A stretch of DNA of 64,000 bases. Source: Paenibacillus donghaensis. GTDB lineage: Bacteria > Bacillota > Bacilli > Paenibacillales > Paenibacillaceae. Shown piece by piece: positions 40,386 to 48,976 of the stretch (the first letter of the stretch is position 1; each line of letters starts with the position of its first letter). Position numbers and translations under genes: made by a program. The notes beneath the pieces were generated by a model. That model was not told the DNA's origin. It worked only from the letters and a program-made list of their open reading frames with translations, and did no database searches. The DNA is taken from NCBI RefSeq assembly GCF_002192415.1, contig NZ_CP021780.1, positions 2,294,001 to 2,358,000 on the forward strand, written 5' to 3'.

Positions 40386-41273
40386 TCAGGCTTCAAACTG
40401 CAGATTCTGTGGCTCCTTGGGGAAATCTTCCCGTCGCTCCCGCGAATCGGTAACCGGTACGTCCAGCCCCACTTCTTCAAAAGTGCAATCATCCAGCCAT
40501 ACGGCTCCCGTACCCGACAACAGAATTCCTATATTAAGGCAATCGGCTTCGGCCGGGATATCCAGCACGCAAGCATAATAATTCCAGTCTGCCGTTCCTT
40601 TAATGCTTCTATGCTGCATGTTGTCGAAGCCCAGCATATTCTGCAGCTTGTCATCCACGCGCATCCACAAACCGCACCAGTCACTGACCTCCTCCGTCCG
40701 CACGAAGCCGGCAAAGCGCATCCGTTTCCCCAGATAATTCACGGCGTCAAACTGCTGCATCAAGGTGCCGAATTCCTGCCCCTCCAGCGTTTCGTCCGTA
40801 ATGCATTTCAATGAAACCGAGCTTCTCCCCTGATGATAAATCTGACTGTCGAGTGTTGCCTTGTATTTGCCGGGCGACGTCCCGGTGATCATCCAACCTT
40901 TAATTTCGGACATAGTTAATTCCTCTCTTTCCTGAATCAATAGTTTGATCTGCGACCTGTACTGGGCCGGAGGCAAGGCATATAACGCTTTAAATGCTCT
41001 TGTGAAAGCTTCCTGGCTCTCAAAGCCGTAGTGCAAGGCAATATCGAGAATACGTTCCTCGCTATAGAGCAGCAGTTGGGCGGCAGAGCTTAACCTTCTG
41101 GAGCGGATAAATTCAGCCACACTTTTGCCGACATACTTCTGGAAAATCCGGTGGAAATGAAATTTGGAGAATCCGGCTTCTTTGGCGATCCGGTCCAGAT
41201 TCAGCTCCTCATCCAAATGCTGCTCAATAAATTCAATGCTTTTGTGGATCACCTTGTAATACAGTGTGTTCAC
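40386..41273 (-). CDS. AraC family regulator with a C-terminal carbohydrate-binding-like domain
   Basis: The N-terminal ~105 residues are a double helix-turn-helix: IEFIEQHLDEELNLDRIAKE, FSKFHFHRIFQKYVGKSVAEF and YGFESQEAFTRAFKALYALPPAQYR. The C-terminal part (~125-295) looks like a jelly-roll binding module, with FAGFVRTEEVSDWCGLWMRV and WLDDCTFEEVG near its end, a phrase often seen in CBM4/9-like domains. A HTH-first order with such a sensor is unusual. The start is unclear: AAGGAGG overlaps GTG 41273, so a CTG 9 bases downstream, or a more distal ATG at 41327, may be used. Targets are unknown. Confidence 0.75.
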   Translation of the reverse strand: MNTLYYKVIHKSIEFIEQHLDEELNLDRIAKEAGFSKFHFHRIFQKYVGKSVAEFIRSRRLSSAAQLLLYSEERILDIALHYGFESQEAFTRAFKALYALPPAQYRSQIKLLIQEREELTMSEIKGWMITGTSPGKYKATLDSQIYHQGRSSVSLKCITDETLEGQEFGTLMQQFDAVNYLGKRMRFAGFVRTEEVSDWCGLWMRVDDKLQNMLGFDNMQHRSIKGTADWNYYACVLDIPAEADCLNIGILLSGTGAVWLDDCTFEEVGLDVPVTDSRERREDFPKEPQNLQFEA

Positions 41274-41340
41274 CTCCTTGGCTCTGGCTTTACTATAATA
41301 CAAGGTGCCGGGCTGTTTTTTGATCATTCTTGCTCTTATG

Positions 41341-42027
41341 TTACTGTTCTCTCTCCTTCAGTAAAGAGCTATCCACATCATGATCCTCCAAGGATTCTGC
41401 AATTTGCTGCTTATTGAGATGCAGGACTTCATTCGTATAAGTAAACCCGATGTTATCAAGATTGGAGCCTTCCGCTTGGAGGGTATCCAACAGCTGCAAG
41501 ACCCGTTCCAACTGATCTGGCTCATTGCTCTCGGTGATGGAAATATCTTCTAAAGTAACGCCAATCCTTACCGAAGCCGCGTGTTTGAAGGATGGCAGCT
41601 GTGTCAGCTGATCTTCTGTGAGTTCATTTACATTCTGAATTTCTATGAAAATGGAGGTCGCCTCCGGAAACTGCTGCATAATCAGAGGTTTCAAGGCTTG
41701 AGTCGCCTGATACTTCCATAATTCACGCGGATAAGCATCGCTGAGTGCCTGCGAGTCGATCTCCTGCCCGACATGAAAACGGAGGTTAGGCTCCAGAAGA
41801 GGATAGGCGTAAGCATGATACGTACGGTGCATGAAGTCAAAATCCAGCTTCTTAATCTCAAAATCCTGTTGGTAACGTTCCTTCAGGTAGGACTTAAATT
41901 GAGTTTGCTTGTGTTTGGCTTCCCAAGGTGAGCCCCAAAAAAGAAAATAGAATGCTGCCGCAGCAATGAGAGCGATCCCCAGCCACAGTAGAACCTTTGC
42001 GGTTCTGGCTTTAGTTTCTTTTAACAT
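41341..42027 (-). CDS. Membrane-anchored protein of unknown function
   Basis: The ~228-residue protein has one N-terminal membrane helix (VLLWLGIALIAAAAFYFLFW) and an extracytoplasmic, charged remainder with no recognised domain. Phrases such as DFEIKKLDFDFMHRTYHAYAYP (early) and VNELTEDQLTQLPSF (middle) resemble proteins that sense or coat the envelope, but no assignment is justified. ATG 42027 is chosen over 42069 because it starts just before the basic residues flanking the helix. It lies upstream of the AraC gene on the same strand, with a 68-base gap or less. Confidence 0.65.
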   Translation of the reverse strand: MLKETKARTAKVLLWLGIALIAAAAFYFLFWGSPWEAKHKQTQFKSYLKERYQQDFEIKKLDFDFMHRTYHAYAYPLLEPNLRFHVGQEIDSQALSDAYPRELWKYQATQALKPLIMQQFPEATSIFIEIQNVNELTEDQLTQLPSFKHAASVRIGVTLEDISITESNEPDQLERVLQLLDTLQAEGSNLDNIGFTYTNEVLHLNKQQIAESLEDHDVDSSLLKEREQ

Positions 42028-42204
42028 TCCACAGCACCACTTTCCATAGTTTACTAGTAGGTCTATCATAACTTATAATGACTGGATAATTAAGGTATAG
42101 GTCAGATCCTTGAACTTATGTGCAAACAGGTGATCGTATGGGTCAAATCTGGGTAATAAAGAAGCAGGACTGTTAAAATTTACATACCAGGGAGGAAATA
42201 AACT

Positions 42205-43644
42205 TTGCCTGAACTTACTAGCTCCTATATTGATTCGCTTGCGCCGAATGCCGCCGCGATCAAGAATGGCCAGGGATTGGTCAAGAAAAAAAGCTTCGTG
42301 CAGCTGCAGCAGTCAGCGGAAGGAGATCTGCTGTTTGGGCAATGCTCCGGGAGCGGGAAGTCCAACTATGAATGTTCTGTCGATTTCATCGTACCGGACA
42401 AACCGCTAGCCCGCTGCACCTGTCCAAGCCGCCAGTTTCCCTGCAAGCACGCGCTTGGATTAATGTATGCGTTCGTTGAAGGGGCAGCCTTCGAGATAGC
42501 TCCGGTGCCTGAGGATATTGCTTCCAAACGCGAGAAGGCCGGGAAACGCGAAGAGAACAAAAGCAAGCAGGAAAATAGTGAAACTTCGCCCAAGCCGAAG
42601 AAAGTTAACAAATCGGCGCTGAAGAAGAAGATCAATGCCCAGCTGGAGGGACTTGATGTCCTGGAGAAGCTGGTGCTGTCCCTGATCCGCAGCGGCCTGG
42701 GTACGATAGACGGCAAGATGCTGAAGAACATCCATGAGCATGTGAAACAGATGGGCAATTATTATTTGTCCGGTGCGCAGATTGAGCTGCGGCGGTTCGC
42801 GCTGCTGCTGGCCGAGGAGCGTGAGGTGGAAGAGAACTATACCTATGCAGCGGAGCAACTGACACTGCTGCATGCTTTTATCCGCAAGGGCAGGACTTAT
42901 CTGCAGTCGAAGCTGGAGGACCCGGAGCTGGCACTGGATCATGAATCGACAATTGAGGAATGGCTTGGGCATGCCTGGCAGCTGACCGAGCTGAAGGCAG
43001 CCGGACGGGTCACGCAAGACGTTGAGCTGCTGCAACTGTCCTTTTTCAGCTATGACGATGCGGCCCGCTTGGAATTCGTCGATCATGGCTACTGGATGGA
43101 GCTGTCCAGCGGCGATATTCACCGTACTGTGCAATATCGACCCCGCAAAGCGGCCAAACATATGCGTGAGGAGGACAGCTTCTTTGAAGTTGTCCAGACA
43201 ACCAGCCTGTACAAGTATCCGGGTGATCTGAACGCCCGCGTGCGGTTCGAGGAGATGATCCCCCGTGCGGTGACGGCTGCCGATCTGGCCCATGTCAGTG
43301 CCCAGGCGCACCGCTCTTTCACCGAAGCCTTCAAACAAGTGAAGAATCAGCTGAAGAATCCGCTCAGCGACAAATCGCCGGTGCTCTTGCTGCACGCCGC
43401 CACGGTCGGGAGAACGGCCAGCGGCCAATTTGTACTGACAGATCAATCCGGCGTCCAGCTGGTTCTGGAAGACATTTCTGCGCTGCCGCAGGGGTCAGTG
43501 ACGCTGCTGCCCTATCTGGCAGCCCCACAGCTGCGCGACTGTGCGGTGCTGGTGATGTTTGAGCATCGGCTGGACCAAGGCCGTCTTGTTGCCCAGCCCC
43601 TAAGCATCGTCAAGGATGACGACGTTACCCGTCTTCTGTATTAG
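42205..43644 (+). CDS. SWIM zinc-finger protein, first gene of a five-gene operon
   Basis: The 479-residue protein carries a SWIM motif C-x-C-x6-C-x-H at Cys71, Cys73, Cys80 and His82 (CTCPSRQFPCKHALGLMYA), which binds zinc and usually contacts DNA or proteins. A Lys/Glu-rich linker (~105-140) follows, then a mostly helical region to the end. TTG start with GGAGG 9 bases upstream. The next gene starts 30 bases after the stop. Together with the HEAT-like, MoxR, DUF5682-like and vWA genes it forms one transcription unit of 8 kb. Its role in the complex may be target recognition, which is inference. Confidence 0.85.
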   Translation: MPELTSSYIDSLAPNAAAIKNGQGLVKKKSFVQLQQSAEGDLLFGQCSGSGKSNYECSVDFIVPDKPLARCTCPSRQFPCKHALGLMYAFVEGAAFEIAPVPEDIASKREKAGKREENKSKQENSETSPKPKKVNKSALKKKINAQLEGLDVLEKLVLSLIRSGLGTIDGKMLKNIHEHVKQMGNYYLSGAQIELRRFALLLAEEREVEENYTYAAEQLTLLHAFIRKGRTYLQSKLEDPELALDHESTIEEWLGHAWQLTELKAAGRVTQDVELLQLSFFSYDDAARLEFVDHGYWMELSSGDIHRTVQYRPRKAAKHMREEDSFFEVVQTTSLYKYPGDLNARVRFEEMIPRAVTAADLAHVSAQAHRSFTEAFKQVKNQLKNPLSDKSPVLLLHAATVGRTASGQFVLTDQSGVQLVLEDISALPQGSVTLLPYLAAPQLRDCAVLVMFEHRLDQGRLVAQPLSIVKDDDVTRLLY

Positions 43645-43674
43645 AACATATGCGAATCCAAAGGGGGATAACTG

Positions 43675-45537
43675 ATGAGTACTGCATTGCTGCAAGAGCT
43701 TCATCAAGAAGTGAGAAGACTATATATTGCCGGGAGCGACCTGGCTGCCGGAGACTTCCGGCTGAAACGTCTGTTGCCTCAGTTCCAGCAGCTGGGTGAG
43801 CGGGCGCCGGTGTTCAAGAAGCTGGGCGAAGGCATCACGGCGATTCTCGAACCTTCAGAAGGAACGGGGACAGCACTAGGGCTGCAGAATCTTGCTCTGC
43901 TGCTGGGTTCGGTATTATATACCCAGGGGACAACCACTGTTGACGGAGAGGTACAGGATATTGAAGGTCAAGGGGTAATGCTGTCCTCGCAGTTCGGCTA
44001 CCGCAGGCTGGCCGAAGTGCAGCGGGCTTTGACTACCACCGGCAGCGGGCGTTACGAGATTGTGACGGCTGCCTTCGCGGCCGGGTTGTTTCAGGATCTG
44101 CGTCTGCTTCCCTTTGCCTTGAAGGCGCTCGATGATCCTTATTCAGAGCTGGCCGATTTCGCGATGAATACCATTCTTCCCGCCTACGGAGCCCCCATCG
44201 TGCCTTATCTGGTACAGGACTTCAATCCCGGCGGCGGCAAAAGTGAAGTCCGCAAGCTGAATGTGATCCGTAAGGTGGGCGGCGGCCAGGTGCTTGACTT
44301 GCTGTTTCAGACTGCCGAAGAAGCGGCGGATGAGGTAAGAGCGGCAGCGATTGAGGCGCTTGCCGGTCATGAAGATTACACCGAAGCGCTAATTGCTTAT
44401 ACGAAGGACAAGAAGAAGCCCATCCGCGAAGCGGCTTACCATGCATTGGCGGAAGGGGGCACTGCCGAAGGGAGGGAAACATTGCTGGAGGCGTTCACGG
44501 GCAAAGACAAGCTGCTGGTGGCCGCTGCGATCCAGAAGCACCCTTCTCCGCAGATGACAGAGCGGCTTGCTCCGCTCTTTACAGCTGAGCTGGAACAGCT
44601 CCCGGCCGCTCCTGCAGAGAAGAAGGAGGCGGACAAAGCAGAGAAGCGGCTTGAACCTTACCTGACCGCGTTCAGCTATGCCCAGCACCCGCTGTTGATG
44701 GATATTTTTGGACATATTGTGGGGAGAGCCGAAACGTTCGCTGCCCTGGGCTTGCAGCATGTTCTAATATTAACAGCTGTTTATTTGGAACGTTCCGGTT
44801 CGCCGAAAGGGTTGGAGTTGCTGGAGGAACTGGATAAGCAGTATCCGGTGTATCTGTCTTATACATTCCGTCTGGGCTATGCGATCCTGCCGCCGGATGA
44901 GCTGTATATGCGGCATGTAGGTTCTACTGTAAACCGCCTGAAATCCGTAGTATCCAAAAAAGCCAAAGCCCGTGAAGAAAAGATTGTCGATTCAATCGAT
45001 TCAATCCTAAAACAGAAACGACAAGAATATCTTCAGCAGTGGTCATTGGCCAACGGAGGGGCACATTACGAGTTTGAGGTAACTCCGGTGGAGCATCTGG
45101 CGGCAGGCTGGGATCCCCGCTGGCTGGATTGGCTGATTGACCGTGATGAAATCGGACTCGTCAGTGAGTTTGCCCGTCCCGGACATCCCAGAGTAGAGAA
45201 ATATCTTGTGAAGACGATGAAGGATCGCAAGCAGATCAAGAATTCCACCGGTTACATAATCATTAGAGCTGTATTCGCCGGTCTGGAACGCGCGAAGGCC
45301 GATAAGCAGCTGCGTGATGCCCTCCTGCTGGAGGTGCTGGAAGACAAGAAGACGAACTTGGGCTACAACATCAACGCCGTCCTGTACAATCAGATGCTGC
45401 AGTTTCCGCCGGAATATGCAGATCGTCTGGAAGCCGTGATTCCGCAATACTCGTCTTTCTACATCGTTAGACAGATCAAAGAGGTTGTGCATATCTTGCG
45501 CGAGTCCGTGAAGCCTATTCTAAAGGAGATGAACTGA
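43675..45537 (+). CDS. HEAT-like repeat protein of the MoxR/vWA operon (DUF5691 slot)
   Basis: The 620-residue protein is almost all helical. Residues ~150-320 show HEAT/armadillo-like pairs: LPFALKALDDPYSELADFAM, EVRAAAIEALAGHEDYTEAL, PIREAAYHALAEGGT and GKDKLLVAAAIQ. A Lys/Glu/Ala linker follows, then a second helical domain. No enzymatic motif is visible, so a scaffold role is likely. In similar clusters known to me this place is taken by proteins annotated DUF5691; by sequence I cannot prove membership. AGGGGG lies before the ATG. The stop shares a base with the MoxR start. Confidence 0.75.
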   Translation: MSTALLQELHQEVRRLYIAGSDLAAGDFRLKRLLPQFQQLGERAPVFKKLGEGITAILEPSEGTGTALGLQNLALLLGSVLYTQGTTTVDGEVQDIEGQGVMLSSQFGYRRLAEVQRALTTTGSGRYEIVTAAFAAGLFQDLRLLPFALKALDDPYSELADFAMNTILPAYGAPIVPYLVQDFNPGGGKSEVRKLNVIRKVGGGQVLDLLFQTAEEAADEVRAAAIEALAGHEDYTEALIAYTKDKKKPIREAAYHALAEGGTAEGRETLLEAFTGKDKLLVAAAIQKHPSPQMTERLAPLFTAELEQLPAAPAEKKEADKAEKRLEPYLTAFSYAQHPLLMDIFGHIVGRAETFAALGLQHVLILTAVYLERSGSPKGLELLEELDKQYPVYLSYTFRLGYAILPPDELYMRHVGSTVNRLKSVVSKKAKAREEKIVDSIDSILKQKRQEYLQQWSLANGGAHYEFEVTPVEHLAAGWDPRWLDWLIDRDEIGLVSEFARPGHPRVEKYLVKTMKDRKQIKNSTGYIIIRAVFAGLERAKADKQLRDALLLEVLEDKKTNLGYNINAVLYNQMLQFPPEYADRLEAVIPQYSSFYIVRQIKEVVHILRESVKPILKEMN

Positions 45538-46640
45538 TGACAACAGAGCAAGATCAGCTTCAGGATATGATGCGCCTGCCGGCAGAGCTGTTATACAGCC
45601 ATGAGCTGGAGGCGTTGATCAAGGAAGAGAAGGGGAGTATTCCAGCCGGCTGGAAGATGTCGCCCCGTTCCGTGTTGACCTTTATTGCCGGAGGCAAGGC
45701 GGGCAAGACGGTGATTACACCCAAATATATCGGCAACACAAGATTGATCGAGATGGCGATTGCCACCCTGGTCACCGACCGTGCTCTGCTGCTGATCGGT
45801 GAGCCGGGAACGGCCAAATCCTGGCTGTCCGAGAATCTGGCGGCAGCCATATACGGTAATTCCGGATTAGTGGTCCAAGGCACTGCCGGCACAAGTGAAG
45901 AGCATGTGCGCTATTCCTGGAACTATGCCATGCTGCTGGCGAACGGGCCTTCCCCGGAAGCGATGGTAAGAAGCCCAATCATGCGGGCCATGGAGGATGG
46001 CGGGATTGCCCGGTTCGAGGAAATCTCCCGTTGCGCTTCCGAGGTGCAGGATGCACTGATCTCGATTCTCTCCGAGAAGACGATCTCGGTGCCGGAGCTG
46101 GGCAAGGAGACCAGCGCGCGCAAGGGCTTCTCGATTATCGCCACCGCGAATACCCGGGACCGCGGTGTGAACGAAATGTCGGCCGCGCTGAAGCGGCGGT
46201 TCAATATCATTGTGCTGCCTGCGCCGTCGGATCTTGCGACCGAGCTATCGATTGTCAAGAAGCGGGTCGGCGAAATTGCCGCTTCCTATGAACTGCGGGC
46301 TTCGCTTCCGAAGGATGAAGCGCTGCTGAAAGTGGTCACGATCTTCCGGGAGCTGCGCAGCGGCATGACGGTGGACCGCAAGGAGAAGCTGAAATCGCCC
46401 GCAGGCGTGATCTCAACCGCAGAGGCGATTTCACTGCTGACCAACAGCATGGCGCTGGCGGCGAGCTTCGGCAACGGGGAGCTGACTGACCGTGATCTTG
46501 CAGCCGGGCTGCAGGGAGCCATTGTCAAGGATGACGACAAGGATAAGCAGGTCTGGAAGGAATATCTGGATAATGTAATGAAGAAAAGGGGAAGCGAGTG
46601 GCGGGGGCTCTATCAGGCCTGCAAGGAGATGAACGAGTGA
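45537..46640 (+). CDS. MoxR-type AAA+ ATPase
   Basis: The 367-residue ATPase shows Walker A GEPGTAKS at ~88-95, Walker B-like GGIARFEEISR at ~157, sensor 1 IATANTRDRGVNE at ~200 and arginine finger in ALKRRFN. It has the MoxR insertion features but a longer N-terminus (~70 residues). MoxR proteins act as ATP-driven chaperones, typically paired with vWA proteins, to insert cofactors or remodel complexes. The vWA partner is two genes downstream. AAAGGAG is 8 bases before the ATG. Its stop overlaps the next start by four bases. Confidence 0.9.
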   Translation: MTTEQDQLQDMMRLPAELLYSHELEALIKEEKGSIPAGWKMSPRSVLTFIAGGKAGKTVITPKYIGNTRLIEMAIATLVTDRALLLIGEPGTAKSWLSENLAAAIYGNSGLVVQGTAGTSEEHVRYSWNYAMLLANGPSPEAMVRSPIMRAMEDGGIARFEEISRCASEVQDALISILSEKTISVPELGKETSARKGFSIIATANTRDRGVNEMSAALKRRFNIIVLPAPSDLATELSIVKKRVGEIAASYELRASLPKDEALLKVVTIFRELRSGMTVDRKEKLKSPAGVISTAEAISLLTNSMALAASFGNGELTDRDLAAGLQGAIVKDDDKDKQVWKEYLDNVMKKRGSEWRGLYQACKEMNE

Positions 46641-48973
46641 ACTCCATAGCGGATGGCTCTGTATTTATCTTTGGGGTACGCCACCTCTCCCCGGGCGGCG
46701 CGAAACATCTGCTTGATTATCTGGATGAGATTCAGCCCACGGCTGTGCTGATTGAAGGACCGGCCGATGCCACAGATGAGATCCGGCATCTGACCCATCC
46801 TTCCACGAAGCCGCCTGCTGCCATCCTGGCCTTCACGGATGCTGTGCCGGTGCGGACGGTGTTATGGCCCTTTGCCGTCTATTCACCGGAGCTGCAGGCC
46901 ATGAGATGGGCGCAGCGGCAGGGAGCGGAAGCCATTTTTATCGATCTGCCGTCCTCCGTCTCGCTGGCGCTGCAGGATGTCCTCCACCCCCGATGGAAGG
47001 AGTCGGAGGAGCCATCGGCAGTATCAGCTGCCGAACCGGAAGCAGCGGCTGAACCGGAACGTTCCGTGTACAGCCGGATTGCCGAAATGGCCGGAGAGGC
47101 CGATTATGAGATGTATTGGGAACGCAATTATGAGCATAATGCCAGTCCGGGAGCCTACCGCGACTCGATTCTGGCCTTCTCCGCCGAGATGAGAAGCCTG
47201 GGCGAGCAGAAGGAGCAGCTGGAGCGTCCGGCCGAGCATGCCTATAATTATTTGCGCGAATCGCATATGAGGCGCAAGATCAAGCAGACGATTGCCGCCG
47301 GGCATGACCCGCAGCGGATTGTAGTGGTCTGCGGCGCTTATCACGCCGCAGCCCTTGCCGACCTCACCGAATCGATGAGCGACCAGGAGCTGGCGGCGCT
47401 GCCTTCCCGTAGTACCAAGCTGACCCTGATGCCGTATTCCTACTACAAGCTGTCCAGCATGTCCGGATATGGGGCAGGCAACGCAGCTCCCCATTATTTC
47501 CAGCTGATGTGGGAAACGATGGAGGCGGGCGTGCCGGAGAAGCTGCCTGCCCTGTACCTCTCAACGGTAGCGCGGCAGCTCCGCAGCAGCGGGACCCACC
47601 GCTCGACCGCCGAGGTGATTGAAGCGGTCCGCATGGCGGAGTCACTGGCCGCACTTCACGGCGGGAGCGCGCCTGTGCTGCGTGATCTGCGCGATGCGGC
47701 GCAGACACTGCTGGGGCACGGGGATCTCTCCACCGTGGCCGAGGCCTTGGCGAGAGCAGATGTGGGCACCGAGATTGGCAGTTTGGCTGAAGGGGTCAGC
47801 CAGACCCCGATTCAGGACGATCTGAACCGCCATCTGAAGCGGCTGAAGCTGGAGAAATATAAGACAGCGGTAGCCACCGCACTGTCGCTCGATCTGCGCG
47901 AGAACCGGCGGGTCAGCTCTGCAGAGGCCGCGTATCTGGATTTGAACCGCTCCATACTGTTTCACCGGCTGCAGCTGTTGGGTATCTCCCTGGCCAAGAA
48001 ACAGGCCAGCACGCAGGAAGGGGCCACCTGGGCTGAGAACTGGCTGCTCCAGTGGTCTCCCGAGGTGGAGATTGAGGTCGTGGAATCGACCTTGCTGGGG
48101 GAGACGGTTGAGGTGGCCTGCGCTTATGTGCTGCGGGAGAAATTCCAGCATTGCAGCTCGATAAGAGAAGCTTCAGCGCTGATTGCCGCTGCCTGCCGGT
48201 GCAGCATGACCCGGCAGATGGACGAAGGGCGCAGCGTGCTGCAGCGGCTGGCCGCAGACAGCCGCGATGTGGCGGAGATTGCCGCCGCCGCCCACGAGCT
48301 GTCCGTTATTATCGGCTACGGCGATATCCGCAAGGTTGACGTTCAGCCGCTTGTGCCGCTGCTGGAGCAATTGTTCTACCGCGGCTCCTTGTATCTGCAG
48401 GATGCCGCTGGCTGCAGTGACGAGGCTTCCGAGCGGATGATCGCTGCTATGAACCAGCTGAACCGGATCGCCCAGGATCATAGCGAGACTGTGGATGAGC
48501 AGCTCTGGCTAAGCGAGCTGCAGCAGTTGTCGGCGCGGGATGACCGTCATCCGCGGCTGTCCGGGTTCGCCTGCGCGATCCTGATGGAGCGCGGGGCGAT
48601 AACCGCTGAGCAGTGCGCCGCCGAAGTGTCCCGGCGCCTGTCTCCGGGCATCCCGGCGGACCTCGGCGCCGGCTGGTTCGAAGGGCTCTCGATGCGCAAC
48701 CGCTACGGCTTGCTGTCGCGGATGAGCCTCTGGGAGCAGCTGAATGATTACATCAACGCCCTGGAGGATGAGGAATTCAAGCGTGCGCTTGTGTTTCTGC
48801 GCAGAGCGTTCAGCACCTTCTCCCCCAAGGAGAAGACGATGATTGCCGAGCTGCTGGGCGAGATTTGGGGCGTGCATGCCCAGCAGGCGGCAGAGGTGCT
48901 TACGGGTGAACTCAAGGAGGAAGAGACAACCATGCTGGATGAGCTGAATGATTTTGACTTTGAGGACTTTTAG
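46637..48973 (+). CDS. DUF5682-type large protein with an EreA/TraB/ChaN-like N-terminus
   Basis: The 778-residue protein begins with a fold that recalls the erythromycin-esterase/TraB/ChaN group: GVRHLSPGGAKHLL (13-26), with a G-x-x-H motif, then TAVLIEGPADA (36-45), an acidic motif after a beta-strand, and at ~228 IVVVCGAYHAAAL. In that group, such His and Glu residues sit in a putative active site. The C-terminal ~500 residues are helical, without known motifs. GTG 46637 overlaps the MoxR stop and has AAGGAG 10 bases upstream. The protein probably works with MoxR and vWA; substrate and activity are unknown. Confidence 0.75.
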   Translation: MNSIADGSVFIFGVRHLSPGGAKHLLDYLDEIQPTAVLIEGPADATDEIRHLTHPSTKPPAAILAFTDAVPVRTVLWPFAVYSPELQAMRWAQRQGAEAIFIDLPSSVSLALQDVLHPRWKESEEPSAVSAAEPEAAAEPERSVYSRIAEMAGEADYEMYWERNYEHNASPGAYRDSILAFSAEMRSLGEQKEQLERPAEHAYNYLRESHMRRKIKQTIAAGHDPQRIVVVCGAYHAAALADLTESMSDQELAALPSRSTKLTLMPYSYYKLSSMSGYGAGNAAPHYFQLMWETMEAGVPEKLPALYLSTVARQLRSSGTHRSTAEVIEAVRMAESLAALHGGSAPVLRDLRDAAQTLLGHGDLSTVAEALARADVGTEIGSLAEGVSQTPIQDDLNRHLKRLKLEKYKTAVATALSLDLRENRRVSSAEAAYLDLNRSILFHRLQLLGISLAKKQASTQEGATWAENWLLQWSPEVEIEVVESTLLGETVEVACAYVLREKFQHCSSIREASALIAAACRCSMTRQMDEGRSVLQRLAADSRDVAEIAAAAHELSVIIGYGDIRKVDVQPLVPLLEQLFYRGSLYLQDAAGCSDEASERMIAAMNQLNRIAQDHSETVDEQLWLSELQQLSARDDRHPRLSGFACAILMERGAITAEQCAAEVSRRLSPGIPADLGAGWFEGLSMRNRYGLLSRMSLWEQLNDYINALEDEEFKRALVFLRRAFSTFSPKEKTMIAELLGEIWGVHAQQAAEVLTGELKEEETTMLDELNDFDFEDF

Positions 48974-48976
48974 GAT

